A stretch of 64,000 nucleotides of DNA from Verrucomicrobiales bacterium (GTDB taxonomy: Bacteria; Verrucomicrobiota; Verrucomicrobiia; Limisphaerales; J093): contig JABTUJ010000002.1 in the NCBI GenBank assembly GCA_015075445.1, forward strand, positions 62,001 to 126,000, given 5' to 3'. Positions 8,594-17,877 of the stretch are shown piece after piece. Positions within the stretch are counted from its first letter, which is position 1. Every line of letters starts with the position of its first letter. The notes beneath the pieces were generated by a model that had not been told where the DNA came from, ran no database searches, and worked only from the letters and a program-made list of their open reading frames with translations. Position numbers and translations under genes: made by a program.

Positions 8594-9577
8594 TTACTCA
8601 CCCCACGCCTGCTCGGAGATGGCGAGATCGTCGAGCAGGAGCGCACTCCACAGCCCGTCGCTGGAGTAAATCTCGAACACCACGGCGACCGACTGGCCGG
8701 CCAGCACGCTGACGTCCACGCTGTAGCGCAGCCAGCCGTCGGTGCCGCTGCCCTGGCAGACCTGGCTATCCTGAAACGCCACCTGTCCGTTGAGGTAGAG
8801 CGTGATCTGATCGTACCAGGGGACGTCGCAGAGTTCTTTCGAGTAGAGCCACGCGGCGAAATTCAGGTAGAGCGGCTGGCGGTTGGGCAGCGTGATCCGC
8901 TGCCCCAACTGGACCTGGCGGCGACCGTCTTCATCCATGCCGAGGAAGGCGGCGTAACGACCCGAATAGGGTTGTGCCCCGCCGAGGTTCTCCGCGGTGA
9001 AAATCACCTTTCCGGGTGACTGCTCCCAGCCCACCAGCGGCCCTTGCTCGAAATCGCCGTTGACGAACGGATTGACGCCGGGCGCCGGCGCGAAGGTCGC
9101 GGTCACCGTGCGCGCGCGGTCCAGCGTGACCACGCAATCGCCGGTGCCCCCACAGTCGCCACTCCAACCAGCGAAGGTGGAACCCTCGTCTGGCGTAGCC
9201 TGCAGCGTGACCGTCTGGCCGGCCGGCAGGGTTTCGGTGCAGTCGGCACCGCAGAGGATGCCGGCCGGAGACGACCGCACCGTGCCCGCGCCGTCCCCGG
9301 CCCGGGTCACGGTGAGGGTGTGCACTTGCTGAACGCGGTAGAAGGTGGCAACCGACGGCACGACCACCCGGTAAGGACTGGTGGCAGCGGGTACGAAAGC
9401 CCACGGCCCCCGGATTTCCGACGCCGATTCCAGGAGACCGCCACCCTCCCACGTGATCACGACACTCTGGCCGTCACGCTGGATCCGGAGGACGGGCGGT
9501 CCCGCGGCGGCAACGGCGTGGTGGCGGATGGCTGTGCACAGGACGAGCAGTTCGGCGAGCAGGATCGCGGCCTTCAT
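8594..9577 (-). CDS. Secreted protein with InlB-type B-repeat and jelly-roll-like domain
   Basis: 327 residues from ATG 9577, chosen because MKAAILLAELLVLCTA begins a signal peptide and AAGG precedes it; an upstream in-frame start would put extra residues before the signal. After a short fibronectin-like segment (~25-85) there is one divergent InlB/B-repeat (~88-163): TLTVTRAGDGAGTVRS, an ILCGADC..GDC cysteine pair pattern, STFAGWSGDC and RTVTATFAP. The C-terminal half (~165-325) begins NPFVNGDFEQGPLVGW and ends LLLDDLAI, a common jelly-roll/carbohydrate-binding-like layout. It stands alone on the minus strand between plus-strand genes. A role in surface binding is inferred. Confidence 0.75.
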   Translation of the reverse strand: MKAAILLAELLVLCTAIRHHAVAAAGPPVLRIQRDGQSVVITWEGGGLLESASEIRGPWAFVPAATSPYRVVVPSVATFYRVQQVHTLTVTRAGDGAGTVRSSPAGILCGADCTETLPAGQTVTLQATPDEGSTFAGWSGDCGGTGDCVVTLDRARTVTATFAPAPGVNPFVNGDFEQGPLVGWEQSPGKVIFTAENLGGAQPYSGRYAAFLGMDEDGRRQVQLGQRITLPNRQPLYLNFAAWLYSKELCDVPWYDQITLYLNGQVAFQDSQVCQGSGTDGWLRYSVDVSVLAGQSVAVVFEIYSSDGLWSALLLDDLAISEQAWGE

Positions 9578-9788
9578 ACCTTGATTGAAACCGGAGGCTG
9601 TGTCTGGGCTGAGAATGACCGCAGCTTGTCGTCCCCGACACCTCCTGGTCAAGAGAGAACCACGCGTCGTACCGCTCCACCTCCGGCAGACATTCCGCTT
9701 GCGGGATTAGGAATCTTCTTTACCTTGCAGCACGTATCCGCGGAAGGGACAGAAAGGAGATGGAGATTCGCGGCAACAACCAAATCAA

Positions 9789-10352
9789 ATGAAACCACTC
9801 AACAGCAAGTCCGCCTTGGCGGTTGCCTTGGCGTTCAGCGCAGGCCTGAGCGGCGTCTCGGCGCAAGTCCTCTCGGTCGAACCCATCAGTGCGACGATCA
9901 TCAGCGTCAGTGGGAACGATCAGACGTGGGAAGCCCGTTTTCCCAACGTGTTTGATCCCGCCCGCCCCAAGCGACTGCTCTGGGAAGGCACCGTGGAGGG
10001 TGTCGGTTACAGTCTCGATCCACAGACGGGAGAACTCGTTCCGGCAGGGCTGACACTCCAGTTCGACTGGATCGATCCCCAGTGGGGCAAGCAGTACAGC
10101 CCGGGGTTCTCCTTGACCGTGAACCCCACCGGCTCCGCGAGTCCAGTTCTCGACCGGATCGAATACCTCCTCCCCTTCTGCCCGCCCGAGGTGAGCATCC
10201 ACTTCCGGACGGATGCCAACCTTGTTGGCGTCTTCATTATCAACGGCGCCTTTACGCATGAGTGCCTCATACCCGAACCCGCTGACTACGGGCTGATTGC
10301 GGCGCTGGGAGCTGTTGCCTTTGGCGTCTTCCGGCGTCGCCAGGCGATCTGA
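9789..10352 (+). CDS. PEP-CTERM sorted exported protein
   Basis: 187 residues. MKPLNSKSALAVALAFSAG is a signal peptide cleaved near VSAQ. The C-terminus has the full PEP-CTERM tripartite signal: IPEPADYGL, a hydrophobic helix LIAALGAVAFGVF, then RRRQAI. PEP-CTERM proteins are sorted by an exosortase and usually belong to the exopolysaccharide matrix; no exosortase is in this window. The middle (~30-155) is a single beta-rich domain without a known name. Two cysteines (near FCPPE and HECLI) might pair. A GGAGATGG sequence lies ~25-30 bases upstream of the ATG, too far for a normal ribosome site. Confidence 0.85.
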   Translation: MKPLNSKSALAVALAFSAGLSGVSAQVLSVEPISATIISVSGNDQTWEARFPNVFDPARPKRLLWEGTVEGVGYSLDPQTGELVPAGLTLQFDWIDPQWGKQYSPGFSLTVNPTGSASPVLDRIEYLLPFCPPEVSIHFRTDANLVGVFIINGAFTHECLIPEPADYGLIAALGAVAFGVFRRRQAI

Positions 10353-10560
10353 GCGGGCCTGCACTGATCAACGCCATATTGCGCAACGGAGTGCCGGGCC
10401 CTTGCGTGGGCCACGTGCGGTTGTTTGCTGGTCGCCCCCAGCCGCCCCTTCGATCCACCTCTTGGGACGGCACAAGTCACGCAGCGTGCCGCCGCTCGCC
10501 ACGCAAGTCACTTGGAGTGCGGAACGGTAGCGCGTGACGGCATGAAGCCGCGGGCAGGAC

Positions 10561-10730
10561 CTTACCCCTGGCCGGGATCGGAAAACCGCCGAGACCCCGG
10601 TTCGCGACTGTTCTGAGGCCGGTCTCGGGCCACGGTCCGGCGACGCAGAAGGCCCCTCGGGGTTGCCGAGGGGCCGGGGGTCGAGTGAGGCCGACACGCC
10701 TGCTTGGCGACCATCAGCTCGAACACTCGC
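10561..10730 (+). repeat. Dispersed ~170-bp repeat, copy 1, with hairpin
   Basis: This fills most of the 10353-10768 gap. It matches 13707-13876 in the same orientation with roughly 80-85% identity by eye, from CCCTGGCCGGG to CATCAGCTCGAACAC. It contains a perfect 10-bp stem hairpin (10651-10675: GGCCCCTCGG, loop GGTTG, CCGAGGGGCC). On the minus strand it begins with codons for VFELMVAK, the same gene tail seen in copy 2, but without the stop. I see nothing else recognisable in the rest of the gap. Confidence 0.75.
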
Positions 10731-10768
10731 CCTATGTGATGCGGCTCCTGAAGCGCTCAAGGATCTGG

Positions 10769-13447
10769 CTATTTCTGTTTGAAGTTGACCACACGAGGGT
10801 AGTCCTTTAAGGCCGGCATGGGGTCGGCGCTGCCCTTGAGTTGCTTGTTCAGGAACCAGAGGGTGTAAGCCTTCATGGTCCGCATCGCTTCTCTCAACGC
10901 CGGCAGCTCACCGGTGCCGAAGAGCCATTGGCAATCTCCGGCCTGCGCGTGGTTGATCCCCGAGACCTGAAACCAGATCGCATCCTGAGTCGACACGTGG
11001 TTGAAGACTAGGCCTTCGCTTCCGTCGGAGAGGGTAATCGGGCTGGCGTAGATCGAAAGCGTCGGTTTGGACAGTCCCAACGAAATAAGGTCATCAGCGT
11101 TCTGGAAGTACCCTTCGAGAATGATGGCTGCCCTGCATCGCTCGTCCACCCTGGCGACTTCGCCCGCGACGCCGCCACCCCAGGAGAACCCCATCGTCGC
11201 GACGTTCATCACATCCAATCGGCCGGCAAAGATTGAATCGTTCCGGTTCCACTGCTCCAGTTGATCCAGGACGAGTCGCACATCCCGGACCCGATCCTGG
11301 AAACCCACCGCTGAGGCGAGGTTGGGCGAACTGGATCCACGGTTGTAATAGGTCCCGTCCGGCAGGACGGTGAACGCGTCAAAGTGATCGACCCCCACGA
11401 CCACGTAACCGTGGCTGGCCAACTCGATCGCCCGCTCCCCGATCTCGGTCCTTGCGCCGTAGCCGGAAATCGAATGGATGAGAATCGGATACGGCGCCTG
11501 CTCCACCGCGGCGGGGGCTTCGGGAAGCGCGTAGGAGACAAAGAAGGCTTCGCGATCGGGCATCGGTGAAGCACCCCAGGAAGCTGGCCAGGCGGGATCC
11601 ATCGCCAATTCAAGATCCTCCAGCCGGCCGGGGTCCTGACCTGCCCGTGCCACCGCCGGATACCACAGCGAGACCATGAATGATCCGTTGGTGGAGATGT
11701 CATAGCGGTTCCGGCGGCTCGGGTCGGTGATCCGTCGCGAGACGACGCCCACGGGATGGGGGCCCGTGGGCTTGGCCATGGGCGTGATGAAGTGGCTGGT
11801 GGCCGTGCGATAGAACCGTTGCGTCCACAAGGGGCCAACCGCATCCACGTAGCGGAGGGTATTGGTCGAGGCGTTGGTGCGGACCAGCGTCACCAGCGGC
11901 ATCCAGTCCTTGAGGTCGAACGAAACCTCGACTGGGTAGAGGTCATAATACGGGGCAAACCGCCGGTTAACGGCCCCATCCAGCGCAAGTTCCACGGCAC
12001 CATCTGGCCGCACGGTGACCCCACTAAACCGATGCGGCCGCGCCCCGGTGGTGTCCCAGATGGTGATTGTGGCGTAGACCCGAGTCCCCTGCGTGGCATC
12101 TCCCGTAACACCACTCAGCGTCAGGCGAAAGGACTCGTTCGCTTCGGCCACGTCGTCGGCGGTGATTGGGATGGTCAGCGTCGCCACCTGCTGGCCCGGT
12201 CCGAAGGTCAGCGTTCCGGAAACGGCTTCGTAATCGATGCCCGCGATCGCGGTCCCATCGGACGTGGAATAGTCCACGGTGAACGCTCCCAAGGCACCAT
12301 CATTTTCCCGAAGCACCTTCACTGCGAGCGCTCCGTCGCTCTCACGCACCCAGAACTCGGGTTGCTCCGGCTGTACCCCAGGATCATTGTCCACGACGTT
12401 CACTGTTGTTCCGGTCGCACCGCCGCCCAGAACGGCGCCTCCCGTGGGATCACTCAGGCTTACGCGAAAGGACTCGAGCGCCTCGCGCACGCCGTCATTT
12501 AGGATCGAAATATCCACCAACTTGAGGCGTTCGCCCGTCGCGAACTCCAGCGTGTTGGTCAAGCCAACATAGTCCGTGCCCGCCAGAGCGCTGGCGTCGG
12601 ACGTTCGGAACTGAACCGTCGCCGCGTTGGCATTCTCCCCGCGTGCTACACCGATGCGGACGAAGCCGTCCGCCTCACCAACCCGATAGTTGGTGTGCTC
12701 GAGTTGCACGCGTTCGTCGGTGTCAAGGATCGTCACCATGGCACTCGCGCGCGCCGCGACGAGTTTGCCTCCGGTGACACTGCCCAAGGCGACGCGGAAC
12801 CTCTCGTGTGTCTCGAAGGCCGTGTCGTTCAGGATCGGAATCAGAACGCGCTCGAACTGTTTTGCGCCCTCAAGCCGCAGAGTGTTCGTCACCCCCACAT
12901 AGTCGGTGCCAGCCGTGGCCGTGACATCTGAAGTCGTGAGCTCAACCGTAATGGGCAAGTCGCCACGTTTTCCGCGGACCACCAGGATCTCAACCGAACC
13001 GGCCTCCTCGCTGACGGTGTACGTGACCGAGTTCAGTTGAACCGGGTGATCATCGTCAGTGATCCTGACCGTGGCGGTGCTGAAGCCGAGAACCGCGCCG
13101 CCGGTCGGAGTGTTCAGGCCAACCTGAAACACCTCGTCTGCCTCGGCCTGCGCGTCATCAATCAGCGGTATCGTCACGGTCTTCAACGTCTCGTGCGCCA
13201 GAAACGTCAGGGTGATCGAGACTTCCGTATAGTCCTTCGCGGCGGTCGCGGTTCCAGCGATCGTGTTGAGATCGACGCTGACCACGGCTTCCAGGTCGTT
13301 TGAACGTTGAATGTGGACGGTCGCTTCAGGCACGCCCTCAGACGTGTCGTAGGTTGACGCAGAGAACTGGATCACGCTTTGGGCATGAAGGCCGAGGCTG
13401 AGCATTAACATCAGGCCGCTGCTGGTGACAGGGGGAAGGGTTCTCAT
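10769..13447 (-). CDS. Calx-beta repeat / PAF-acetylhydrolase-like fusion
   Basis: 892 residues from ATG 13447, chosen because it gives a signal peptide (MRTLPPVTSSGLMLMLSLGLHAQS). Residues ~24-500 hold four Calx-beta domains, each with a pattern like GTDYVGVTNTL and ending in D(D/N/T)D. After a linker (~500-620) comes an alpha/beta hydrolase similar to platelet-activating-factor acetylhydrolases: ILIHSISGYGART for the oxyanion side, ASHGYVVVGVDHFD, nucleophile Ser755 in MGFSWGGG, and probable catalytic His833 in GINHAQAGD. The enzyme is predicted to be secreted and calcium-stabilised, with ester or phospholipid substrate unknown. The gene is bracketed by two direct repeats. GC and codon style match the surroundings. 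A longer upstream start exists but would hide the signal peptide. Confidence 0.8.
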   Translation of the reverse strand: MRTLPPVTSSGLMLMLSLGLHAQSVIQFSASTYDTSEGVPEATVHIQRSNDLEAVVSVDLNTIAGTATAAKDYTEVSITLTFLAHETLKTVTIPLIDDAQAEADEVFQVGLNTPTGGAVLGFSTATVRITDDDHPVQLNSVTYTVSEEAGSVEILVVRGKRGDLPITVELTTSDVTATAGTDYVGVTNTLRLEGAKQFERVLIPILNDTAFETHERFRVALGSVTGGKLVAARASAMVTILDTDERVQLEHTNYRVGEADGFVRIGVARGENANAATVQFRTSDASALAGTDYVGLTNTLEFATGERLKLVDISILNDGVREALESFRVSLSDPTGGAVLGGGATGTTVNVVDNDPGVQPEQPEFWVRESDGALAVKVLRENDGALGAFTVDYSTSDGTAIAGIDYEAVSGTLTFGPGQQVATLTIPITADDVAEANESFRLTLSGVTGDATQGTRVYATITIWDTTGARPHRFSGVTVRPDGAVELALDGAVNRRFAPYYDLYPVEVSFDLKDWMPLVTLVRTNASTNTLRYVDAVGPLWTQRFYRTATSHFITPMAKPTGPHPVGVVSRRITDPSRRNRYDISTNGSFMVSLWYPAVARAGQDPGRLEDLELAMDPAWPASWGASPMPDREAFFVSYALPEAPAAVEQAPYPILIHSISGYGARTEIGERAIELASHGYVVVGVDHFDAFTVLPDGTYYNRGSSSPNLASAVGFQDRVRDVRLVLDQLEQWNRNDSIFAGRLDVMNVATMGFSWGGGVAGEVARVDERCRAAIILEGYFQNADDLISLGLSKPTLSIYASPITLSDGSEGLVFNHVSTQDAIWFQVSGINHAQAGDCQWLFGTGELPALREAMRTMKAYTLWFLNKQLKGSADPMPALKDYPRVVNFKQK

Positions 13448-13706
13448 AGGTGATTGGGGTGGAGATAGTAGGGTTGTCCGTTGGCCATGCCGTGCCCAGA
13501 CAGGGGCTACTCTCATCTTATCGCACAGATGACGAGCATGAGCAAGGCTCAAGGCTGGCGTCTTGCATAGTACGCAGTACGCAACTCATGGACTACCCGC
13601 CACGGGCAAAACCCCGTTTGGTGTTCTCGGATCATGGATCTCACCCCCAGCTTGGCAACACAGCCGCAAAGCGCCTCCACGCCAGGCGGCCTGCTGTGGA
13701 GGTAGG

Positions 13707-13876
13707 TTATCCCCTGGCCGGGGTCGGAAAGCCGCCGAGGCACCGGTTCGCGCCTGCTTGCGGGGCGGTCTCGGGCGGCGGTCCGGCGACGCAAGAAGCC
13801 CCTCGGGGTTGCCGAGGGGCCGGGGGTCGGGCGTGGGCGACGCGCCTACTTGGCGGCCATCAGCTCGAACACGCGC
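13707..13876 (+). repeat. Dispersed ~170-bp repeat, copy 2, with hairpin
   Basis: Direct repeat of 10561-10730, so the two copies flank the Calx-beta/hydrolase gene. It includes the hairpin at 13798-13820 (GCCCCTCGG, loop GGTTG, CCGAGGGGC). On the minus strand the hairpin follows the stop codon of a short gene tail by ~25 bases and is followed by CTTCTT, which looks like a terminator. The surrounding non-coding stretch 13448-14124 otherwise holds only that gene tail and a CATAGTACGCAGTACGCA near-repeat around 13565. Confidence 0.75.
13798..13820 (-). terminator. Hairpin terminator after orphan gene tail
   Basis: Strong GC stem with a 5-base loop, then CTTCTT on the minus strand, just downstream of the TAG at 13848-13846. 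The same hairpin is kept in the other repeat copy, so the repeat probably spread as a gene tail plus terminator. The T-tract is weak. Confidence 0.45.
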
Positions 13877-13971
13877 TGGAAGAGCCGGACCCGGCCGGTG
13901 ATCCGGCGGACGATCTGGGCCGCGTGCCCGCGGATCGCCTGGAACGGACCAGGTAGAGATGGAAGGTGCAT
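13846..13971 (-). pseudogene. Orphan 3' gene tail (41 codons)
   Basis: An ATG at 13971 opens a 41-codon frame ending IVRRITGRVRLFQRVFELMAAK then stop; the matching DNA at 10700-10730 encodes VFELMVAK in the same orientation. It reads like the basic C-terminal helix of a longer protein rather than a free-standing gene, and is followed by a terminator-like hairpin. A transposase or other mobile-element protein is possible, but I cannot assign one. Confidence 0.3.
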
Positions 13972-14124
13972 GCAGCGAGCCTCTTCGAGGGCGCGCTGGT
14001 GTGGGTCCGGTGGCGATCAGTCCTCCCGCTGCCACGCCGGGTTTCTGCCAAGAGTTCTGATCATTGCTTTTGCACGTCTGCGGTTCCCTGCGTAGAGTGT
14101 GCGACACATACCCACCTTGTTTCC

Positions 14125-17100
14125 ATGAATGCGGATTCGCACCGTTGCGGGTGGCGCGGTCGTTGGTTTGACCCGTCGCCATTCCTGATTCTCCAATCCC
14201 ACAGCGGTCTGGCCCGGTTGCGGTCGCTGACCCATGCGGTCGCGGCCTGGGGGTTGGTCCTTGGTTGGATCATGTCAGCACCGATGCGAGGCCACGATTA
14301 CTTGAGTCCACCGGGCTGTCGATGGGGGGTGTTACTGCACACCAACGCGTTGCCGCGCGCCATCCTGACAACACCGGAGGGATACGTGATCGGTGGCCTG
14401 ATTTCGCCGGAACCGCCGCTGGTGACGGAGGCCGCGTTCCTGGCCGCGGTCACTCGCGAGGGGGCATTGACGCGCTGGGGCACGTTCACTCATGACTCGC
14501 CATTGAGCGGCGGCTGGAACCTCGGGGCGGTTGCCGCCGTTGCGGAAGACACCACTTGGCCCGCCGGCTATGTCTTCACCGGGTCGGTGCCGATTCTGTA
14601 CCGCGATGGCTTGAAGGAATGGGCGGCGGAATCCTTGTGGGTCGTGAGAACGGATCGCGAGTTCAATCGGCTCTGGCAGTACAAGGGAAACGACGGCTAC
14701 GGACATGTCGGCACCTCGATCGTTTGGCATGAAGCGGGTTATCTGGTGGGCGCCGCCACCGACGTCGAGGTGAATCTGGGTCCCCTGGACGAGTTCGATT
14801 GGGGCGGCGGCCGGGGGCAGTTGACCTATTTCCACGCCGAAGCCGGGGCGAGGTTGTGGACCCGGGGCGGATTCGGCGGCGCGCCCGATCTCGATTCGCC
14901 GCCCATCTGGTCCATGGTGGCCGGCGCCGGGGACTCGTTGCTGCTTGGCACCCGTTACGGGATGAAACAGCTTGCGCGCACGGGCGAACCCGGATGGTCA
15001 GGTGGCGAGTCTCTGCCTTACGTGGCGGTGTTCCCCGCCCCGGGCGGGGGCAGCCTGGGCGTGGGCAACCGGAGGGAGCGACCTCCGGACCATCTGGGGC
15101 AGGCGCCGAAGGACATTGTGCTGACGCGGCTGGATGCGGTGGGAGACACCGTGTGGACCACCCGTTTTGGCATTCCCGACTCGAACGATTTTGCCCGCCA
15201 TATGATCCCGATGGCCGACGGCGGTTGTCTGATTCTCGGCAGCACCGGAATGTATGGCTCTGACCGGGGCGGCACGTGGTTGATCCGAACCGATGCCGAA
15301 GGGCGGAATCTCTGGGATCTGGCGCTCAAAGGCTTCGGTCGGCGGGTCGCCGCCATGCCGGACGGCGATATTCTGGTCGCCGGCGAGGCGCGGGTCGAGG
15401 ACCAGTGGCGGCTGTGGCTCGTCAAGGTCCGGGGGGACTTGCAGGCGCCGGTGCCCGTGTTCAGTTGCCGACCCAGCTCGCGCGTCTTCATCCAGGATGA
15501 ACTGACCTTCGACGCCTCGGCTTCGACGGCGCCTGGGAGCACGCTGACCGCATGGGACTGGGATTTTGGGGACGGCACGACCGCGACCGGCACGGTGGTG
15601 CGGCACCGTTACGCGATCCCGGGCCCCTATCCAGTGCGCCTGACCGTGGCGAACACCGAGGGCGTGGTTCGCTCGGTCGAACAGACCATTGAAGTGCAAG
15701 CCCTCGCTTTTCAGTGGGAGCGAGTCTACGGCGAGCATCGTCAGGACCAGCTTTACGCCATGGTGGAGGCGGCGGAGGGCGGTTTCTTGATGACGGGCGC
15801 TAAGTACAGGTCGGTCGGTAACACCGTCATCCTTTGGCTCTTGAAGACCGATTCCCGAGGCCACGTTCAGTGGCAGCGCCATTTCAAAGATGACGTGGGC
15901 CAAGGAGCGCGCGGCATCTCGCTGGTTCGCGCCCCGGGAGGGGGCTATGTCATTGCCGGCGAACGCCGGACCTCCATTCACGAAACTGGCAGTGACGGTT
16001 GGGTGATTAAGGTCGATGAGAACGGCGAGATCGAATGGACGCAACGGTTCGTCGGTGACAGGGCCGAGCGTCTCTACAGCGTGGTCGCACTGCCGGCCGG
16101 CGGCTATCTGCTCACGGGCCGCATGGAGGCGTACTGCCCCATTGATGGTGAGGTGTGGTGGGGGCGTTTGGCCGCAGACGGCAGCGTGGTGGCCACCAAC
16201 CTCATCACGGTCGCCCCGGGTTATCCGCGAACGGGTCTCTGGATCGCGGGCACACCTGCGGGAGGCAGTGTGATGACGACCACGGGGCCGTGGCCGTATG
16301 TGTCGCCGGACGATCCGTTTAACATCTCCGGTGGGTATTTCGGGTTGACGAAACTCGATGCCAACGGCGACGCGGAATGGACTACCCTGCTGGGTGCGGG
16401 ACATCATCAGTCGTCGCCCGTCTGGGCAGCGCCGACTGCGGACGGCGGCTATTACGCCGCCGGCCAACTCCAGGGGGACGGCTGTCTGATCCGGTTTGAT
16501 GCACTCGGCGCGCCCAGTTGGACCAATCTCTGGGGTGCGCCAGCTCGCAGCGAGGCTGTTTATGGTGCGACCGTGACCCGGGACGGCGGCGTGCTGGTGG
16601 TCGGGGGACTGGCCTGGCCTCCGGAACAGTACCGCACCGACCTGTTCGTGGCGCGGGTGGACGGCTCGGGCCGTGAGCAATGGCGGCAACGGTTGGGTCA
16701 GCCGGACAAGTCCGAGGCCGGCAAGACATTGGTGGAGTTGGCGGATGGCAGCATCGTGGTTCTGGGTCGACTCGAGCTTGGCTCGCAGGACTACCGTCCC
16801 TGGCTGTTGAAACTCGGTCCCAACCACCCACCCACGGCGCATTTCAATCGTGCGACGCCCCGTCTGCTCTCCGGAACACCAGTCCGATTCGAGGTGCGCG
16901 ACGCGGCGGATCGCGATGGCGAGATTGTCGGTTTCGAGTGGGATTTCGGAGATGGAGCCTTTGGCGCGGGATCGCCGGGGGAACATGTGTTCACCCGAGC
17001 CGGCACCTTTGCGGTGACGCTTACCGTCGTGGACGACCGCGGTGGTGAGGGACGTTACACCGAATCCATCACGGTTGAACCGGCGATTGTCACGCCCACG

Positions 17101-17682
17101 CCCGGCGTGACGGTGGGCGCACACATCCTCCTGGAAGATCCGGCGGCGCATCCCGAGCTTGTGGACCCAGCCGGAGCGCCGGACGGGCTGGAGTGGGAGG
17201 GCGCGCTGGCGTTTAGCCTGGCCGCGACCGGTCCCGACGGCCCTTGTGTGTTCCGGATCACTTTCTCCAACCCGGTGCCGGAAGGGGCGACGTTGTTCAA
17301 ACTACCCGGGTGGACGGTGGTGCCCTACGTGCGGATTGACGAACACACCCTCGAACTCGAGCTGCGGATTCGCGATGGGGAGCTCGATCCGTGGTTTGTC
17401 CTGGCCGTTCTGGAGCCAGAGCTGCCCTTGCTCAAGTTCGCCCGCTCGAGTGCAGACCGACTGAGCTTGCGGTTTCGTGGTTTGACCGGCAGGGCGTACA
17501 GCGTCGAGCAGACCGCGCGCCTGCCCGCGGCGGAGTGGGTGACGGTGCCGTTTGCGCTGGCGCCAGGTGAACCGTGCGCCCATGAGACCCTGGCCGGGGC
17601 GGGCCAGGACGAGACGATCTATCTCGAGATGCCCGCCGCGGTGCAGTCCTATTACCGGCTGCGCGCCGCCGGCTCGCAGTAG
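14125..17682 (+). CDS. Secreted propeller protein with two PKD domains
   Basis: 1185 residues from ATG 14125. A hydrophobic segment at ~41-55 (AVAAWGLVLGWIMSA) is the probable signal or anchor. Repeats of about 45-60 residues with themes like W.RTDREFNRLWQ, GGYVIAGERR and DGGVLVVGG resemble delta-60/SBBP-type beta-propellers and occupy ~60-440 and ~530-895. PKD domain 1 lies at ~441-525 (WDWDFGDGTT) and PKD domain 2 at ~901-985 (FEWDFGDGAF). The last ~80 residues (YSVEQTARLPAAEWVTVP ... SYYRLRA) form the short beta tail common in exported proteins of this phylum. Substrate unknown. An upstream in-frame start would add ~50 non-signal residues. The stop abuts a ParB-like relic on the opposite strand. 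Confidence 0.8.
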   Translation: MNADSHRCGWRGRWFDPSPFLILQSHSGLARLRSLTHAVAAWGLVLGWIMSAPMRGHDYLSPPGCRWGVLLHTNALPRAILTTPEGYVIGGLISPEPPLVTEAAFLAAVTREGALTRWGTFTHDSPLSGGWNLGAVAAVAEDTTWPAGYVFTGSVPILYRDGLKEWAAESLWVVRTDREFNRLWQYKGNDGYGHVGTSIVWHEAGYLVGAATDVEVNLGPLDEFDWGGGRGQLTYFHAEAGARLWTRGGFGGAPDLDSPPIWSMVAGAGDSLLLGTRYGMKQLARTGEPGWSGGESLPYVAVFPAPGGGSLGVGNRRERPPDHLGQAPKDIVLTRLDAVGDTVWTTRFGIPDSNDFARHMIPMADGGCLILGSTGMYGSDRGGTWLIRTDAEGRNLWDLALKGFGRRVAAMPDGDILVAGEARVEDQWRLWLVKVRGDLQAPVPVFSCRPSSRVFIQDELTFDASASTAPGSTLTAWDWDFGDGTTATGTVVRHRYAIPGPYPVRLTVANTEGVVRSVEQTIEVQALAFQWERVYGEHRQDQLYAMVEAAEGGFLMTGAKYRSVGNTVILWLLKTDSRGHVQWQRHFKDDVGQGARGISLVRAPGGGYVIAGERRTSIHETGSDGWVIKVDENGEIEWTQRFVGDRAERLYSVVALPAGGYLLTGRMEAYCPIDGEVWWGRLAADGSVVATNLITVAPGYPRTGLWIAGTPAGGSVMTTTGPWPYVSPDDPFNISGGYFGLTKLDANGDAEWTTLLGAGHHQSSPVWAAPTADGGYYAAGQLQGDGCLIRFDALGAPSWTNLWGAPARSEAVYGATVTRDGGVLVVGGLAWPPEQYRTDLFVARVDGSGREQWRQRLGQPDKSEAGKTLVELADGSIVVLGRLELGSQDYRPWLLKLGPNHPPTAHFNRATPRLLSGTPVRFEVRDAADRDGEIVGFEWDFGDGAFGAGSPGEHVFTRAGTFAVTLTVVDDRGGEGRYTESITVEPAIVTPTPGVTVGAHILLEDPAAHPELVDPAGAPDGLEWEGALAFSLAATGPDGPCVFRITFSNPVPEGATLFKLPGWTVVPYVRIDEHTLELELRIRDGELDPWFVLAVLEPELPLLKFARSSADRLSLRFRGLTGRAYSVEQTARLPAAEWVTVPFALAPGEPCAHETLAGAGQDETIYLEMPAAVQSYYRLRAAGSQ

Positions 17683-17685
17683 ACC

Positions 17686-17850
17686 CGGTGGGCCCACTCG
17701 CCGGCGTCGGTGGTGAAGTCCTGGAAGTCCACCGGCACCGCGGTCCACCCGAGAACCTTCGCCGCCTCGTACTGGCCGTGGCCCGAGACGACTTCGGTTC
17801 TGTGCCCCAGTGTGGTCCCACCTGTCTGGAGGCACCCCCGATTTGACTCC
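17686..17850 (-). pseudogene. ParB-like nuclease domain fragment
   Basis: On the minus strand, HRTEVVSGHGQYEAAKVLGW followed by TAVPVDFQDF and EWAHRVY matches the core of ParB/Srx-fold domains, where a GH-x-R/Y-x-x-A helix follows the first strands. Only ~50 residues remain: both the N-terminal strand and everything after HRVY are missing, and the frame then runs into the tail of the neighbouring plus-strand gene. It is best read as a relic of plasmid, phage or chromosomal partition-type DNA left by recombination. Confidence 0.55.
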
Positions 17851-17877
17851 GCTGGCTCTGGCAATAAGCTCACCGAC

